From the NCBI RefSeq assembly GCF_022601975.1, contig NZ_JAKVIR010000025.1, forward strand, positions 1 through 64,000: 64,000 bases of DNA, given 5' to 3'. Below are positions 45,738-54,393 of the stretch, one piece after another (positions within the stretch are counted from its first letter, which is position 1; each line of letters opens with the position of its first letter). The DNA is from Pontibacter sp. E15-1 (GTDB lineage: Bacteria > Bacteroidota > Bacteroidia > Cytophagales > Hymenobacteraceae). Position numbers and translations under genes: made by a program. The notes under the pieces are model-generated. The model worked only from the letters and a program-made list of their open reading frames with translations. It was not told the DNA's origin and made no database searches.

Positions 45738-45911
45738 TTATCTGGAATCAATGATCACCACAGGGTATAATTCTTTTGCTCCACTCAACATGGCCGCATG
45801 TATTTCCTGTGCCAGCGCTACAGCGCGCGTTGGAGAAACTAAACCCCGCATGCCAACCTGTTTGCTACCCTCGCCGCCTGATAAAAAGATACCCGCGCAG
45901 GGGCTAAAACA
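45738..45911 (-). pseudogene. Orphan C-terminal coding fragment, family not recognised
   Basis: A minus-strand frame without a start codon runs about 57 codons to TAA (45738-45740) and reads GIFLSGGEGSKQVGMRGLVS, then SPTRAVALAQEIHAAM and ELYPVVIIDSR. Composition and helix pattern look like real protein, and it ends cleanly. Upstream the frame meets a stop. I do not recognise the family; it may be a remnant left by rearrangement upstream of GntR copy 2. Confidence 0.3.
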
Positions 45912-45984
45912 CTTTACTGAAACATGCTAAAACCGGCCTCTGACATTAAAATCAATACTCTTGCTGGCTGAAGTAGGCCTCAGG

Positions 45985-46578
45985 CTATTCCTCCTCTAAA
46001 ATAAACACAGACAGCGTTCTCGCCCCGTGCGCGCCCAGCACCAGCGACTGCTCGATGTCGGCGGTTTTGGAGGGGCCGGCGATGAAGGTGCCGAAGCCGT
46101 ACGCCTGCCCTCCTATGGCCGCGTAGGCCTGGTGCATGAGCGGCACAATGTTTTGCTGCGGAATCACCAGCGCCAGGTGCTGGCAGATAAAGGGCAGCAC
46201 ACGCACCGGCAGTTGCGCATCCGTTACCCACAGGGCACTGTTCTCCGCCACGCCGAACTGGGCGGGCAGAATGGCCAGGTCCACGTCCGCCAGGGTATGC
46301 GGGTCTGCATCCGCCGCCACGGAAACCTCGCCCAGGTCCTTTAACTCCGGAAAGGCAGTGATGACTCTTTTCGCGATGCTGTGCTCCTGCAACAGGATCC
46401 GCTTCACCTCGTCCATACCCTTTACCGGAAAAACCCTGCTTCCGATGCTCACGGCCACGTTTGTGAACTTCTCTACCAGGTCTGCATCCGCTGAAACAAA
46501 GGCAGGAACCTCCGGCATAGGCAAACGGTCCGGTTGGTTTCTGGCCACGGCCGCCAGTATAGTGTCTCTGCTAGGCAT
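45985..46578 (-). CDS. lutC: LutC, LUD-domain lactate utilisation protein
   Basis: A 197-residue LUD-domain protein: MPSRDTILAAVARNQPDRLPMPEVP at the start, DVDLAILPAQFGVAENSALWV in the middle, and [37 protein letters not shown] at the end. LutC is part of the LutABC complex that oxidises L-lactate to pyruvate. ATG 46578 is chosen because it overlaps the lutB stop by 8 nt, giving translational coupling, and matches family length; the frame is open 11 codons further. It is the last gene of the rha-lut operon. A fragment of a second copy is at 13967-14047. Confidence 0.92.
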   Translation of the reverse strand: MPSRDTILAAVARNQPDRLPMPEVPAFVSADADLVEKFTNVAVSIGSRVFPVKGMDEVKRILLQEHSIAKRVITAFPELKDLGEVSVAADADPHTLADVDLAILPAQFGVAENSALWVTDAQLPVRVLPFICQHLALVIPQQNIVPLMHQAYAAIGGQAYGFGTFIAGPSKTADIEQSLVLGAHGARTLSVFILEEE

Positions 46579-47950
46579 GTTTTTCTCTGTTTTTGTGGTA
46601 CCACTCCCCAAAAGACTCTTTCGGGGGTATGGGCATTTCGCGCTGCTTGTACCAGGGGTTCATCTGATTGCTCACCACAAACGGTACATGCCGCATAAAC
46701 CAGCGTCCCGCCTTGCCCGCCAGCCGGAAAGCGGTCGGTGAGGCAAATGCCTGCGTCATGGCCTTCATGCCGAGGGTTTTCTTTCTGTCCGCGTAGCCTT
46801 CCTTCACAATCACCTGCCGCCATTTGTAGAGCTGCTCGTGGATGTCGATCTTCACGGGGCACACGTTGGAGCAGGAGCCGCACAGGGTAGAGGCAAAGGG
46901 CAGGTCGGCGTGCTTCTTCATGTCAAGGTTCGGGGCCAGGATGGAGCCGATCGGGCCGGCCACGGCCGTGTGGTAGCTGTGGCCGCCACTACGCCGGTAT
47001 ACCGGGCAGGTGTTCATGCAGGCGCCGCAGCGAATGCACTTCAGCGAGTTGCGGAAATCCTCGCGGCCCAGCTGCACGCTCCGCCCGTTGTCCACCAGCA
47101 CCAGGTGCAGCTCGTGGCCCGGCCTCGGCTCTCTGAAGTGGCTGGAGTACGTGGTGATCGGCTGCCCCGTGGCGCTCCGGGCAAGCAGCCGCAGGAACAC
47201 GCCCAGGTGCTCCCTTTTCGGGATCAGCTTCTCGATGCCCATGCTGGCGATGTGCACATCGGCCAGGTGCGCACCCATGTCGGCGTTGCCCTCGTTGGTG
47301 CAGATCACGAACTCACCTGTCTCGGCCACCGCGAAGTTCACGCCCGTTAGGGCGGCGCGGCGCGTCAGGAAGGTTTCCCGCAGGTGCTGCCGTGCTGCCT
47401 CTGTCAGCACCTGCGGGTCGGCCATACCGGCGGGTGTGCCGAGGTGCTCATGGAAAAGCTCCCCGATCTCCTCTTTCTTCTTGTGAATGCAGGGTAGCAC
47501 GATGTGGCTTGGCGGCTCCTTGGCCAGCTGCACAATGCGCTCGCCCAGATCCGAGTCAATCACCTCGATGCCCTGCTCGGCCAGGTACTCGTTCAGGTGG
47601 CACTCCTCCGTCAGCATCGACTTGCTTTTCACCATGCGGTCTATCTGGTGCTGCAGCAGGATGCCGTGCACGATGCGGTTGTGCTCGGCGGCATCCGCGG
47701 CCCAATGAACGATGATGCCGTTGGCTTTGGCGTTGGCCTCAAACTGCTGCAGGTAATCGCTCAGGTTCGACAGCACGTGCTGTTTTATCTGGGAGGCTGT
47801 CTCGCGGAGCAGTTCCCAATCGGGTATGGTATGGGCTGCCTTGTCCCGCTTCTGCCGGATGAACCACAGCGTTTCGTCGTGCCAGTCTACCCGTGGCTCA
47901 TCGGCGTTGAACACCTCGGCAAGTGCGGCGTGGTCTTTTGTCTGGCTCAT
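46571..47950 (-). CDS. lutB: LutB, iron-sulfur lactate utilisation protein
   Basis: A 459-residue LutB-type protein with a LUD domain in the first 300 residues (VDWHDETLWFIRQKRDKAAHTIPDWELLR, LTGVNFAVAETGEFVICTNEGNADM). Two 4Fe-4S motifs follow: CIRCGACMNTCPVYRR (about residue 305) and CGSCSNVCPVKIDIHE (about 355). It carries electrons from L-lactate within LutABC. Its ATG overlaps the lutA stop by 4 nt, and its own end overlaps lutC. Confidence 0.95.
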   Translation of the reverse strand: MSQTKDHAALAEVFNADEPRVDWHDETLWFIRQKRDKAAHTIPDWELLRETASQIKQHVLSNLSDYLQQFEANAKANGIIVHWAADAAEHNRIVHGILLQHQIDRMVKSKSMLTEECHLNEYLAEQGIEVIDSDLGERIVQLAKEPPSHIVLPCIHKKKEEIGELFHEHLGTPAGMADPQVLTEAARQHLRETFLTRRAALTGVNFAVAETGEFVICTNEGNADMGAHLADVHIASMGIEKLIPKREHLGVFLRLLARSATGQPITTYSSHFREPRPGHELHLVLVDNGRSVQLGREDFRNSLKCIRCGACMNTCPVYRRSGGHSYHTAVAGPIGSILAPNLDMKKHADLPFASTLCGSCSNVCPVKIDIHEQLYKWRQVIVKEGYADRKKTLGMKAMTQAFASPTAFRLAGKAGRWFMRHVPFVVSNQMNPWYKQREMPIPPKESFGEWYHKNREKHA

Positions 47951-48687
47951 AGCGCTTGGGAGTTAAGGATTTCGGCGATGTGCAGCACCTTTACGTTGCT
48001 TTTCTGCCTTCGGAGAATGCCCTCCATGTGCATCAGGCAGCTCATGTCAGCCGCCGTGATATACTCGGCCCCGTGCTGCAGGTGGTCTGCCACGCGGTCC
48101 TTGCCCATCTTCACCGACACAGCCTCCTCCGCCACGCAGAAAGTACCCCCGAAACCGCAGCATTCGTCTTTCCGGGCAAGCTCGACCAGCTCCAGCCCCT
48201 CCACCATATTCAGCAACTGTTCCGGTTTGGAGAAAGGCGGCGCGACGAGCTCAGACATCTGGGCCAGCTTCAGGCCCCGCTGCCCGTGGCAGCTCTGGTG
48301 CAGGCCCACCCGGTATGGGAAGCGCGCCTGCAGATTGTCCACTTGCAGCACATCCGTCAGGAACTCGATCAGTTCATATATCCTTCCCCGGATGGCCGCA
48401 GCCTCGGCCGGGTGCTTGTCGGAGTGCAGGTGGTCTTTCAGGTGCAGCACGCAACTGCCGGATGGGGCCACGATGTAGTCAAAACCGCTGAAGTTTTGGA
48501 TAAACAGGTCGTTGCTGCCTTTGGTCAGGTGCTCGAAGCCGGAGTTGGCCATGGGCTGTCCGCAGCATGTTTGCCTGGGTGGGTATACCACCTGCACGCC
48601 CTGCTTTTCGAGCAGTTCGAGGGTGGCGACGGCGGCATTGGGGTAAAACTGGTCAACGTAACAAGGGATGAAAAGGCCTACTGTCAT
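47947..48687 (-). CDS. lutA: LutA, CCG-domain lactate utilisation protein
   Basis: A 246-residue protein with two cysteine-rich CCG domains typical of LutA/GlcF/HdrB: TCCGQPMANSGF near residue 42 and DECCGFGGTFCVAEE near residue 170. It works with LutB and LutC in L-lactate oxidation at the membrane. The start ATG overlaps the stop of the rhamnulokinase gene by 4 nt (48684-48687), and its stop overlaps lutB by 4 nt. The coupling with rhaB ties lactate oxidation to rhamnose use. Confidence 0.95.
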   Translation of the reverse strand: MTVGLFIPCYVDQFYPNAAVATLELLEKQGVQVVYPPRQTCCGQPMANSGFEHLTKGSNDLFIQNFSGFDYIVAPSGSCVLHLKDHLHSDKHPAEAAAIRGRIYELIEFLTDVLQVDNLQARFPYRVGLHQSCHGQRGLKLAQMSELVAPPFSKPEQLLNMVEGLELVELARKDECCGFGGTFCVAEEAVSVKMGKDRVADHLQHGAEYITAADMSCLMHMEGILRRQKSNVKVLHIAEILNSQAL

Positions 48688-50078
48688 AATTTGGCGTCGT
48701 GCGTTACCGCATAGTATTTTAACTCGATGATGTCGTTGGGGAGCGGTTTGGTGTTCCAGTGCCGGTGGATGGCCAGGGCAGTGCCGATGGCCGTGGCCTG
48801 TGCCATGGAGGCCGCGAAGACCTCTTTGTCCGGATAGGCGGCGGCCAGTAGGTTCATATAGATAGCATTTTTGCTAAAGCCCCCATCCACAAAAATCCGC
48901 TTCACATCCGAGCCCTCCAAAACAAGTTGCGTGGAGGCAACCTGCTGTGTCACCAGGTCCAGGATAAACTGGTGGTAAGCCTCCGTGTCGGAAGCGAAAG
49001 AGGCCAGATCCCGCTGCGCAAAAACAGACTCCTGTAGCCGGCTTTTAGGGGCCGTAGTGCCCGACACCAGCGCTTGCTCCCGCTGTAGCCTGTTGATGAT
49101 CTCGGGGTCGAACGCGACTGTTTTATAGTGGGCGGCATTTTGGTTAAAATGCGCCGCGATACGCTTTACCTGCTGTTCGTGCTCATACCCCCCAAAGAAC
49201 CTGGATGCCTTTACCGGCTTGCCTTTATACTGCATAAACCTCAGGCAATCCTTCTGCAGGTCCTCCTTTGTGAGCGGTGTTGCATTGAAGGGGTTCAGGC
49301 TGATGCACCAGGTTCCGGTGGAGAGCAGCACAAAGGGCTCCTGAAAGTTCACCAGGTATGGAATCAGGGCCGCTGAGCTGTCGTGCAGGCCAACCCCGAC
49401 CACATAGCTGCTACCCGGAAACGTCGCGGGCACCACGCTATCTGACGGCACCAAAGGCGCCAGCTTCTCCAGCAGCCCCTCCTGCTTTACCCACGCATGG
49501 TAGTTTCCTTTCTGGAAATCCCACAGATTGGTATGGCAGCCGATACTCGTGATATCGGAATACGCTTCCCCCGAGATAAGATAGCTCAAATACTGGGGCA
49601 GGTGGAGGGCATACTTGACCTGTTTGAAAAGGTCTGGCTTCTCGTGTTTCATGCGGTAAAGCTGCATGCCGGAGTTCAGGCTCCCGAGCACCGGCGAGGC
49701 TGTCACTTTCGTGAACTCTTCCTCGCCCCCGTAGGTGTCGTAAAACTGCCTTTGCAGTTCCTCGGGGTATGGCTTCAGGTAACTGTACAAAGGGCAAACC
49801 GGCTTGCCCTCCTCATCGATGCAAACAAAGCTTGCCCCGTATGCGGAGAAGTTGATGGCCTTCACCTCGAACTCCTGCCGTCGGAACACGTCCCGCAGCG
49901 AGTTGTAAACCGACAGCTGCAGGCTCTCCAGGTTTTCGCACGGGAAGCCATCCTCATCCACGATCTCAGTAAAGCGCGCCGACTTCTCGTACACGATTTT
50001 ATAGTGCTCGTCGAAGAGAAACAGTTTCTTGTTTGTCTTCCCTACATCAAAAATGGCGACTACAGGTATCTTTTGCAT
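48684..50078 (-). CDS. rhaB: L-rhamnulokinase (FGGY family)
   Basis: An FGGY-family sugar kinase of 464 residues with all key motifs. The phosphate-binding IFDVGKTNKKL is at the start (Asp11). The catalytic base is in GVGLHDSSAAL (about residue 233). STGTWCISLNPF (about 258), the substrate loop ASRFFGGYEHEQQV (about 300) and the adenine-site IFVDGGFSKNAIYMNLLA (about 398) follow. It phosphorylates L-rhamnulose to L-rhamnulose-1-phosphate with ATP. It starts 2 nt after the rhaI stop and overlaps lutA. A degenerate paralogue is at 10834-12168. L-fuculose cannot be fully excluded, but the neighbours point to rhamnose. Confidence 0.93.
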   Translation of the reverse strand: MQKIPVVAIFDVGKTNKKLFLFDEHYKIVYEKSARFTEIVDEDGFPCENLESLQLSVYNSLRDVFRRQEFEVKAINFSAYGASFVCIDEEGKPVCPLYSYLKPYPEELQRQFYDTYGGEEEFTKVTASPVLGSLNSGMQLYRMKHEKPDLFKQVKYALHLPQYLSYLISGEAYSDITSIGCHTNLWDFQKGNYHAWVKQEGLLEKLAPLVPSDSVVPATFPGSSYVVGVGLHDSSAALIPYLVNFQEPFVLLSTGTWCISLNPFNATPLTKEDLQKDCLRFMQYKGKPVKASRFFGGYEHEQQVKRIAAHFNQNAAHYKTVAFDPEIINRLQREQALVSGTTAPKSRLQESVFAQRDLASFASDTEAYHQFILDLVTQQVASTQLVLEGSDVKRIFVDGGFSKNAIYMNLLAAAYPDKEVFAASMAQATAIGTALAIHRHWNTKPLPNDIIELKYYAVTHDAKL

Positions 50079-50080
50079 GC

Positions 50081-51355
50081 TTACAGGCCAGTTGCGACAG
50101 TCTTCCGTCCACGTTCTTTCACAAGGTTCTCCCGCACTTTCACCTCGCGGAACAGCTGCAGCGGGCGCAGCGCAGCGCCAGCGCGAAGCCGCGCCTCCGC
50201 CACCACTGGGCGCACGTCGGTGCGGTAAGCCTCCTGCAGGATCTCCTGGCAGCGCGCCACGTCGTTTTCCTGCTGGGCCTCCCGCAGCGCCTGCTGGTCT
50301 ACCAGCAGCGCCTGGGTATACGCGATCATGATGGCCTCCACCGACTGCAGCAAATCCTCCAGCGGGTCTTTCACGTTGTGCGAGGCGTCGATCATCCAGG
50401 CCAGGCTCGTGGCGTGGTCCATGCTGCGGGCATCCATCCCGTCAATCAGGCTGCTGAAGATCAGGAACAGCTGGTAAGGCTTGATGCTGCCCGTGGTCAG
50501 GTCGTCGTCGCCGTACTTGGAGTCGTTGAAGTGGAAGCCGCCCAGCTTGCCCTCCATCAGCAGCAGCGACACGATCTGTTCGATGTTGGCGTTGGGCAGG
50601 TGATGCCCCAGGTCCACGAGGGTATAGGCTTTCGGGCCGAGCTTGTTGGCCAGCAGCAGCGACTGCCCCCAGTCGCCCACCGTCATGGAGTAAAAGTTCG
50701 GTTCGAAGGCCTTGTACTCCACAAACACTTTCCAGTCGTCGGGCAGGGCCGCGTATACCTCCTGCAGGCTCTCCAGCGTGTTTTCGAAGGCCTTGCGGAA
50801 GCTGAGCTGCCCCGGAAAGCTGGACCCGTCCGAGAGCCATACCGTCAGTGCGTCAGAGCCCAGTTCCATCCCGTGCCGGATCACCTCGATGTTGTGCTCC
50901 ACCGCCTGCCGGCGCACCGCCTTGTCTACGTGCTGCATGGAGCCAAACTTGTAGCTCAGCGACTGGTCCGCCTGGTCCTGAAAGGTGTTGGAGTTCACGG
51001 CATCGAACCTGAGCCCGTGCTGGGCCGCCAGGGCTTTGATGGCTTTGTAGTCGCTGGGGATGTCCCAGGGGATGTGGAGCGAGATGGACCCGCTGGACTG
51101 GTTCAGGGCGTGCAGCAGGCCCACGTCCTCGATCTTCTCTTCCAGGCTGCGCGGCTCGCCGCCGCCCGGGAAGCGGCCGAAGCGGGTCCCGCCCGTGCCC
51201 AGCGCCCAGCTCGGGATTCCGATCTGGAAATCAACCAGCCGCTGCAGCACGTCGTCCACATTGGCAAGGGAGGAAGCCGCAAACTCATACCTGCGGGTGT
51301 GCTCCTGCGCATGCCGCTGGTTGAACTCGTCTATCTTATATTGTTCTATTTGCAT
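50081..51355 (-). CDS. rhaI: L-rhamnose isomerase, TIM-barrel type
   Basis: A 424-residue xylose-isomerase-like TIM barrel of the RhaI type found in Pseudomonas stutzeri and many Bacteroidota. Landmarks are IGIPSWALGTGGTRFGRFPG near the N-terminus, VWLSDGSSFPGQ, FVEYKAFEPNFYS and LVDLGHHLPNANIEQIV, then KLGGFHFNDSKYGDDDL, which carries metal and substrate contacts. It converts L-rhamnose to L-rhamnulose. It is followed after 2 nt by rhaB and is separated from rhaDE by a family A mobile element (51437-51599), so its transcript may be read through that palindrome or start after it. Confidence 0.94.
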   Translation of the reverse strand: MQIEQYKIDEFNQRHAQEHTRRYEFAASSLANVDDVLQRLVDFQIGIPSWALGTGGTRFGRFPGGGEPRSLEEKIEDVGLLHALNQSSGSISLHIPWDIPSDYKAIKALAAQHGLRFDAVNSNTFQDQADQSLSYKFGSMQHVDKAVRRQAVEHNIEVIRHGMELGSDALTVWLSDGSSFPGQLSFRKAFENTLESLQEVYAALPDDWKVFVEYKAFEPNFYSMTVGDWGQSLLLANKLGPKAYTLVDLGHHLPNANIEQIVSLLLMEGKLGGFHFNDSKYGDDDLTTGSIKPYQLFLIFSSLIDGMDARSMDHATSLAWMIDASHNVKDPLEDLLQSVEAIMIAYTQALLVDQQALREAQQENDVARCQEILQEAYRTDVRPVVAEARLRAGAALRPLQLFREVKVRENLVKERGRKTVATGL

Positions 51356-51436
51356 ACGTTCGTGTTCTTTAATGAAAAGCGTCCAGTGAATTGAAACAAC
51401 CCATATGGTTTCATCTATACTGTCGTTTTATGTTGT

Positions 51437-51599
51437 GTCCCCCTTCGATGGGGGTTGGGGGATGATTACACCTGCGGACAATTTTGTTCAGAATATAGTC
51501 TGCAGCTACTTACAATTAAGTCAAAGCTTTTAAATGCTCCTATCGTTTCTCATCCCCCTACCCCCTTCTTTGTCGAGGGCCCCTACCCCCAAGGGGGAC
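51437..51599 (-). repeat. MITE-like palindromic repeat, family A, copy 2 (inverted)
   Basis: A 163-bp element starting GTCCCC and ending GGGGAC, flanked on both sides by TTGT (51433-51436 and 51600-51603), a 4-bp target-site duplication. Its right arm is the reverse complement of the left arm of the copy at 61791, so it is in the opposite orientation. The centre is diverged. It sits between rhaDE and rhaI in the rhamnose operon, where its strong folding could affect read-through. Confidence 0.8.
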
Positions 51600-51640
51600 T
51601 TGTCCATATGGTGTACTTTTTGAAAGCTTTACTTTTATAG

Positions 51641-53767
51641 TTACCGCACAAAGGCCATGGCCACGCCGCCGTCCACGTTCAGCACGTTGCCGGTGGACTT
51701 GCTGAGCAGCCCGCCCACGAAGGCGAAGCAGGCGTTGGCAATATCCTCGGGCAGGATAATCTCGTTGAGCAGCGTGCGCTTGGCATAGTATGCAGGCAGC
51801 TCCTCCACTTTCACACCATATGCTTTGGCGCGGCCCTCGGCCCAGCCACCGGCCCAGATGTTGCTGTCGCTGATCACGGCGTCGGGGTTCACCACGTTCA
51901 CGCGGATGCTGTCCCCGCCGAGCTCTGCTGCATTCAAGCGGCTCAGGTGCAACTGCGCGGCTTTGGCTGAGCCATAGCCCGCGTTGTTCGGGCCCGACAC
52001 CAGCGCGTTCTTGCTCACGATGTTGAGCACGTCGCCGCCGATGTCCTGCTTGCGCATTACCTCCACGCCCGCTTGCGTCACCAGAAACTGCCCCTTCACC
52101 AGCACGTCGTAGAGCAGGTCCCAGTCTTTTTCGGAGTGGTCCTCAATGGACTTGGAGATGGAAAGGCCGGCGTTGTTCACCACGATGTCCACTCCCCCGA
52201 AGGCGAGGGCGGCCGCTTCAAATGCCTCTTGTATCTGGCCACCCCTGGTCACGTCCAGTTCGGCAGTGGCATAGCTGTCTTTGCCGTATTGCGCTCTAAA
52301 CTCCTCGCTGGCATGCTGGAGGCGCTCCTGGTTCATGTCGTTGAGCACCACCACGGCGCCTTCCTCCACAAACCTTTTGGCGATGGCCTTTCCGATGCCA
52401 CCGGCACTGCCCGTGATGAGCGCGATTCTGCCGGATAGGGCTTTGGGCTTGGGCATGCGCTGCAGCTTTGCTTCCTCCAGCAGCCAATACTCAATGTCAA
52501 AGGCCTCCTGGCGCGGCAGCGAGGTATACTCCGAAATCGCCTCGGCCCCTTTCATCACGTTGATGGCGTTGGTATAAAACTCGGAGGCCACCCGTGTCGT
52601 CTGCTTGTCTTTGGAGAAGGAGAACATGCCCACACCCGGATACAGTATAATCACGGGGTTTTTGTCTCGAACAGCCGGGCTGTTGGGGTGCTTGTGGTTC
52701 TCGTAGTAGTCGGCGTATAGCTGGCGGTATGCCGCGAAGGCAGGGGCCAGTCGCTCTTTCAGCGCCTGCACATCCGACAGGTCCTCGTCCGGCTTCAGGT
52801 CGAGCACCAGCGGGCTGATCTTCGTGCGCAGGAAGTGGTCGGGGCAGCTGGTGCCCATCGGGGCCAGCCTGTCCAGGTCGTTGGAGTTGATGAACTCGAG
52901 CACGCGGTCATCGTCGGTGAAGTGGCCGACCATGTGGCGCTCGCTGGAGCAGAAGCCGCGCAGCACCGGGGCCAGCGCGGCAGCCTGCTTTTTGCGAGCC
53001 GCCTCGTCCAGGCTCTGTATCCGGGCACCGCCGAAAACAGGGCCTTTCTTGCCGTAGTGTTGCTCCAGGTACTCGGCGCAGCGCTCGATCACCTCCAGGG
53101 TATTGATATAGCTTTCGTAGGCCGTGTCGCCCCAGGTGAACAGGCCGTGCGAGCCCAGCATGATGCCCCGGATGCCCGGGTTCTCGTCGAGGCACTGGCG
53201 CAGCTGCAGCCCCAGGTCGAAGCCCGGGCGCTGCCAGTCTACCCACCCGATGGTTCCGTCAAAGAGCTCCTCGGTTATCTTCTTGCCGTCTTTGGCGGCG
53301 GCAATGGCGATGGCCGCGTCCGGGTGCAGGTGGTCGATGTGCCTGAAGGGCAGGAAACCGTGCAGCGGCGTGTCGATGGAGGGTGCCTTGGAGCTCAGGT
53401 CAAAGATGCTGTGGTTGAAGAGTTCCACCATCTCATCCTCGTGCGCTATGCCCCGGTACACGTTCTTCAGGCTCCGCAGCCGGTCCACGTACAAAGCGGC
53501 CAGACCGCTGCGCTTGAGCGTTCCTAAGTCGCCGCCCGAGCCCTTCACCCACATCACCTCCGTCTCCTGGCCGGTGAGCGGGTCTTTGGCCATGGCCTTG
53601 CAGGAGGTGTTGCCCCCGCCGTAGTTAGTCAGCCGCAGGTCGGCCCCCAGCAGGTTCGATCGGTAGATCAGCAGCCCCACCTCATCGCCGGCAAACTTTG
53701 CGGCTTCTTCTTCCTCCCACAAATAGCTTACATGCTTGAATTCTGTTTTCGTCGTCGATTCTAACAT
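51641..53767 (-). CDS. Bifunctional rhamnulose-1-phosphate aldolase / short-chain dehydrogenase
   Basis: A 708-residue fusion. The N-terminal part (to about residue 430) is a class II aldolase/adducin-type domain (LTNYGGGNTSCKAM, DTPLHGFLPFRHIDHLHPDA with zinc histidines, GIMLGSHGLFTWGD). The C-terminal part is an SDR domain (ITGSAGGIGKAIAKRF near 454, NNAGLS, IVSKNAL and the catalytic GYGSAKAAQ near 597, ending VLNVDGGVAMAFVR). It splits L-rhamnulose-1-phosphate into DHAP and L-lactaldehyde and then oxidises the aldehyde, probably to L-lactate for LutABC. ATG 53765-53767 is chosen; an in-frame ATG at 53827 would add 20 residues unlike the family. It is the first gene of the rhamnose operon and has an 18-bp element upstream. 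Confidence 0.93.
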   Translation of the reverse strand: MLESTTKTEFKHVSYLWEEEEAAKFAGDEVGLLIYRSNLLGADLRLTNYGGGNTSCKAMAKDPLTGQETEVMWVKGSGGDLGTLKRSGLAALYVDRLRSLKNVYRGIAHEDEMVELFNHSIFDLSSKAPSIDTPLHGFLPFRHIDHLHPDAAIAIAAAKDGKKITEELFDGTIGWVDWQRPGFDLGLQLRQCLDENPGIRGIMLGSHGLFTWGDTAYESYINTLEVIERCAEYLEQHYGKKGPVFGGARIQSLDEAARKKQAAALAPVLRGFCSSERHMVGHFTDDDRVLEFINSNDLDRLAPMGTSCPDHFLRTKISPLVLDLKPDEDLSDVQALKERLAPAFAAYRQLYADYYENHKHPNSPAVRDKNPVIILYPGVGMFSFSKDKQTTRVASEFYTNAINVMKGAEAISEYTSLPRQEAFDIEYWLLEEAKLQRMPKPKALSGRIALITGSAGGIGKAIAKRFVEEGAVVVLNDMNQERLQHASEEFRAQYGKDSYATAELDVTRGGQIQEAFEAAALAFGGVDIVVNNAGLSISKSIEDHSEKDWDLLYDVLVKGQFLVTQAGVEVMRKQDIGGDVLNIVSKNALVSGPNNAGYGSAKAAQLHLSRLNAAELGGDSIRVNVVNPDAVISDSNIWAGGWAEGRAKAYGVKVEELPAYYAKRTLLNEIILPEDIANACFAFVGGLLSKSTGNVLNVDGGVAMAFVR

Positions 53768-54312
53768 ATGTTCAGAAATTATAATTGCTTTTTTTAATGG
53801 ATGAAATTTACAACGCGCTATAGCCAAGCGCTAAAGACTGTATGTTGGGGCTTGCCATACCCCTCAGCAGCACCGGGCATATACTATCGGCCTGTCTTTC
53901 TGTGAGCACTTCTAATTATTTTCTTTGACTCCACGAAAGCCTGCAAAAACGCAGGCCACGTACTCCATTGCAGCCACACCGCCTATCCGGAGAAAATGCC
54001 AGCGCGTATGCTCAGCTTTATCCGGTGGTGTGATTGATAGCCCTAAATTAAGAAGGAGAAAGCCAAATACTGTCCTGCACTGTCATGCTCAGCCAGGCAT
54101 CGCTTCGCCGCTTAAAGCATGCTTGCATTTGATGTGTTGGGCTGCAAATTGTCCGTAATGGGACCTGACTCCGCATATTCCGCTTCTAAAAACGAAATTA
54201 ACCATACGCCTCGGTGGGCAGGGGTATGGATGGCCCAACAAAAGTATTTTGTCGCCGCCCTGCCCTAAAAGCTTGCATATATTCTGCGCGGGGCTTAATT
54301 TGCCGTCAGTTT
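53768..54312. other. rhaDE leader region
   Basis: 545 nt between rhaDE (minus strand) and tRNA-Pro (plus strand). It contains the 18-bp element at 54070-54087. I see no gene; short open frames here have no recognisable features. Confidence 0.5.
54070..54087 (-). promoter_or_regulatory. 18-bp direct-repeat element upstream of rhaDE
   Basis: In gene orientation it reads CATGACAGTGCAGGACAG, 302 nt before the rhaDE start. It is one mismatch from the window consensus and links the rhamnose operon to the same putative regulon as the three SusC operons. Confidence 0.5.
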
Positions 54313-54386
54313 CGGGGTGTAGCGTAGCCTGGTATCGCGCCAGCATGGGGTGCTGGAGGTCGCAGGTTCGAATCCTGCCACTCCGA
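54313..54386 (+). tRNA. tRNA-Pro (anticodon GGG)
   Basis: A 74-nt cloverleaf. The acceptor arm CGGGGTG pairs with CACTCCG (one G-T pair). The anticodon stem CCAGC/GCTGG encloses the loop ATGGGGT with anticodon GGG. The T arm is GCAGG-TTCGAAT-CCTGC and the discriminator base is A. The CCA end is not encoded. A terminator follows. Confidence 0.95.
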
Positions 54387-54393
54387 CAACAGC

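Larger units (their letters stand above)
44800..45984. other. 1.2-kb non-coding stretch with repeats and gene fragments
   Basis: No intact gene. It contains a possible short fragment of an acyltransferase-like membrane protein (45190-45306), a 23-bp hairpin repeat (45388-45456), a truncated family C element (45597-45710) and an orphan C-terminal frame (45738-45911). This is a scar region between GntR copy 2 and lutC. In copy 1 the equivalent GntR-to-lutC distance is only about 640 nt. Confidence 0.55.

Noticed and set aside
50033-51394. A 453-codon plus-strand open frame opposite rhaI
   Set aside because: It is an antisense shadow of rhaI, which has clear family motifs; the translation has no recognisable features.
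54313-54386. tRNA-Pro as an integration site for a genomic island
   Set aside because: I found no integrase gene and no repeated copy of the tRNA 3' end in the window.
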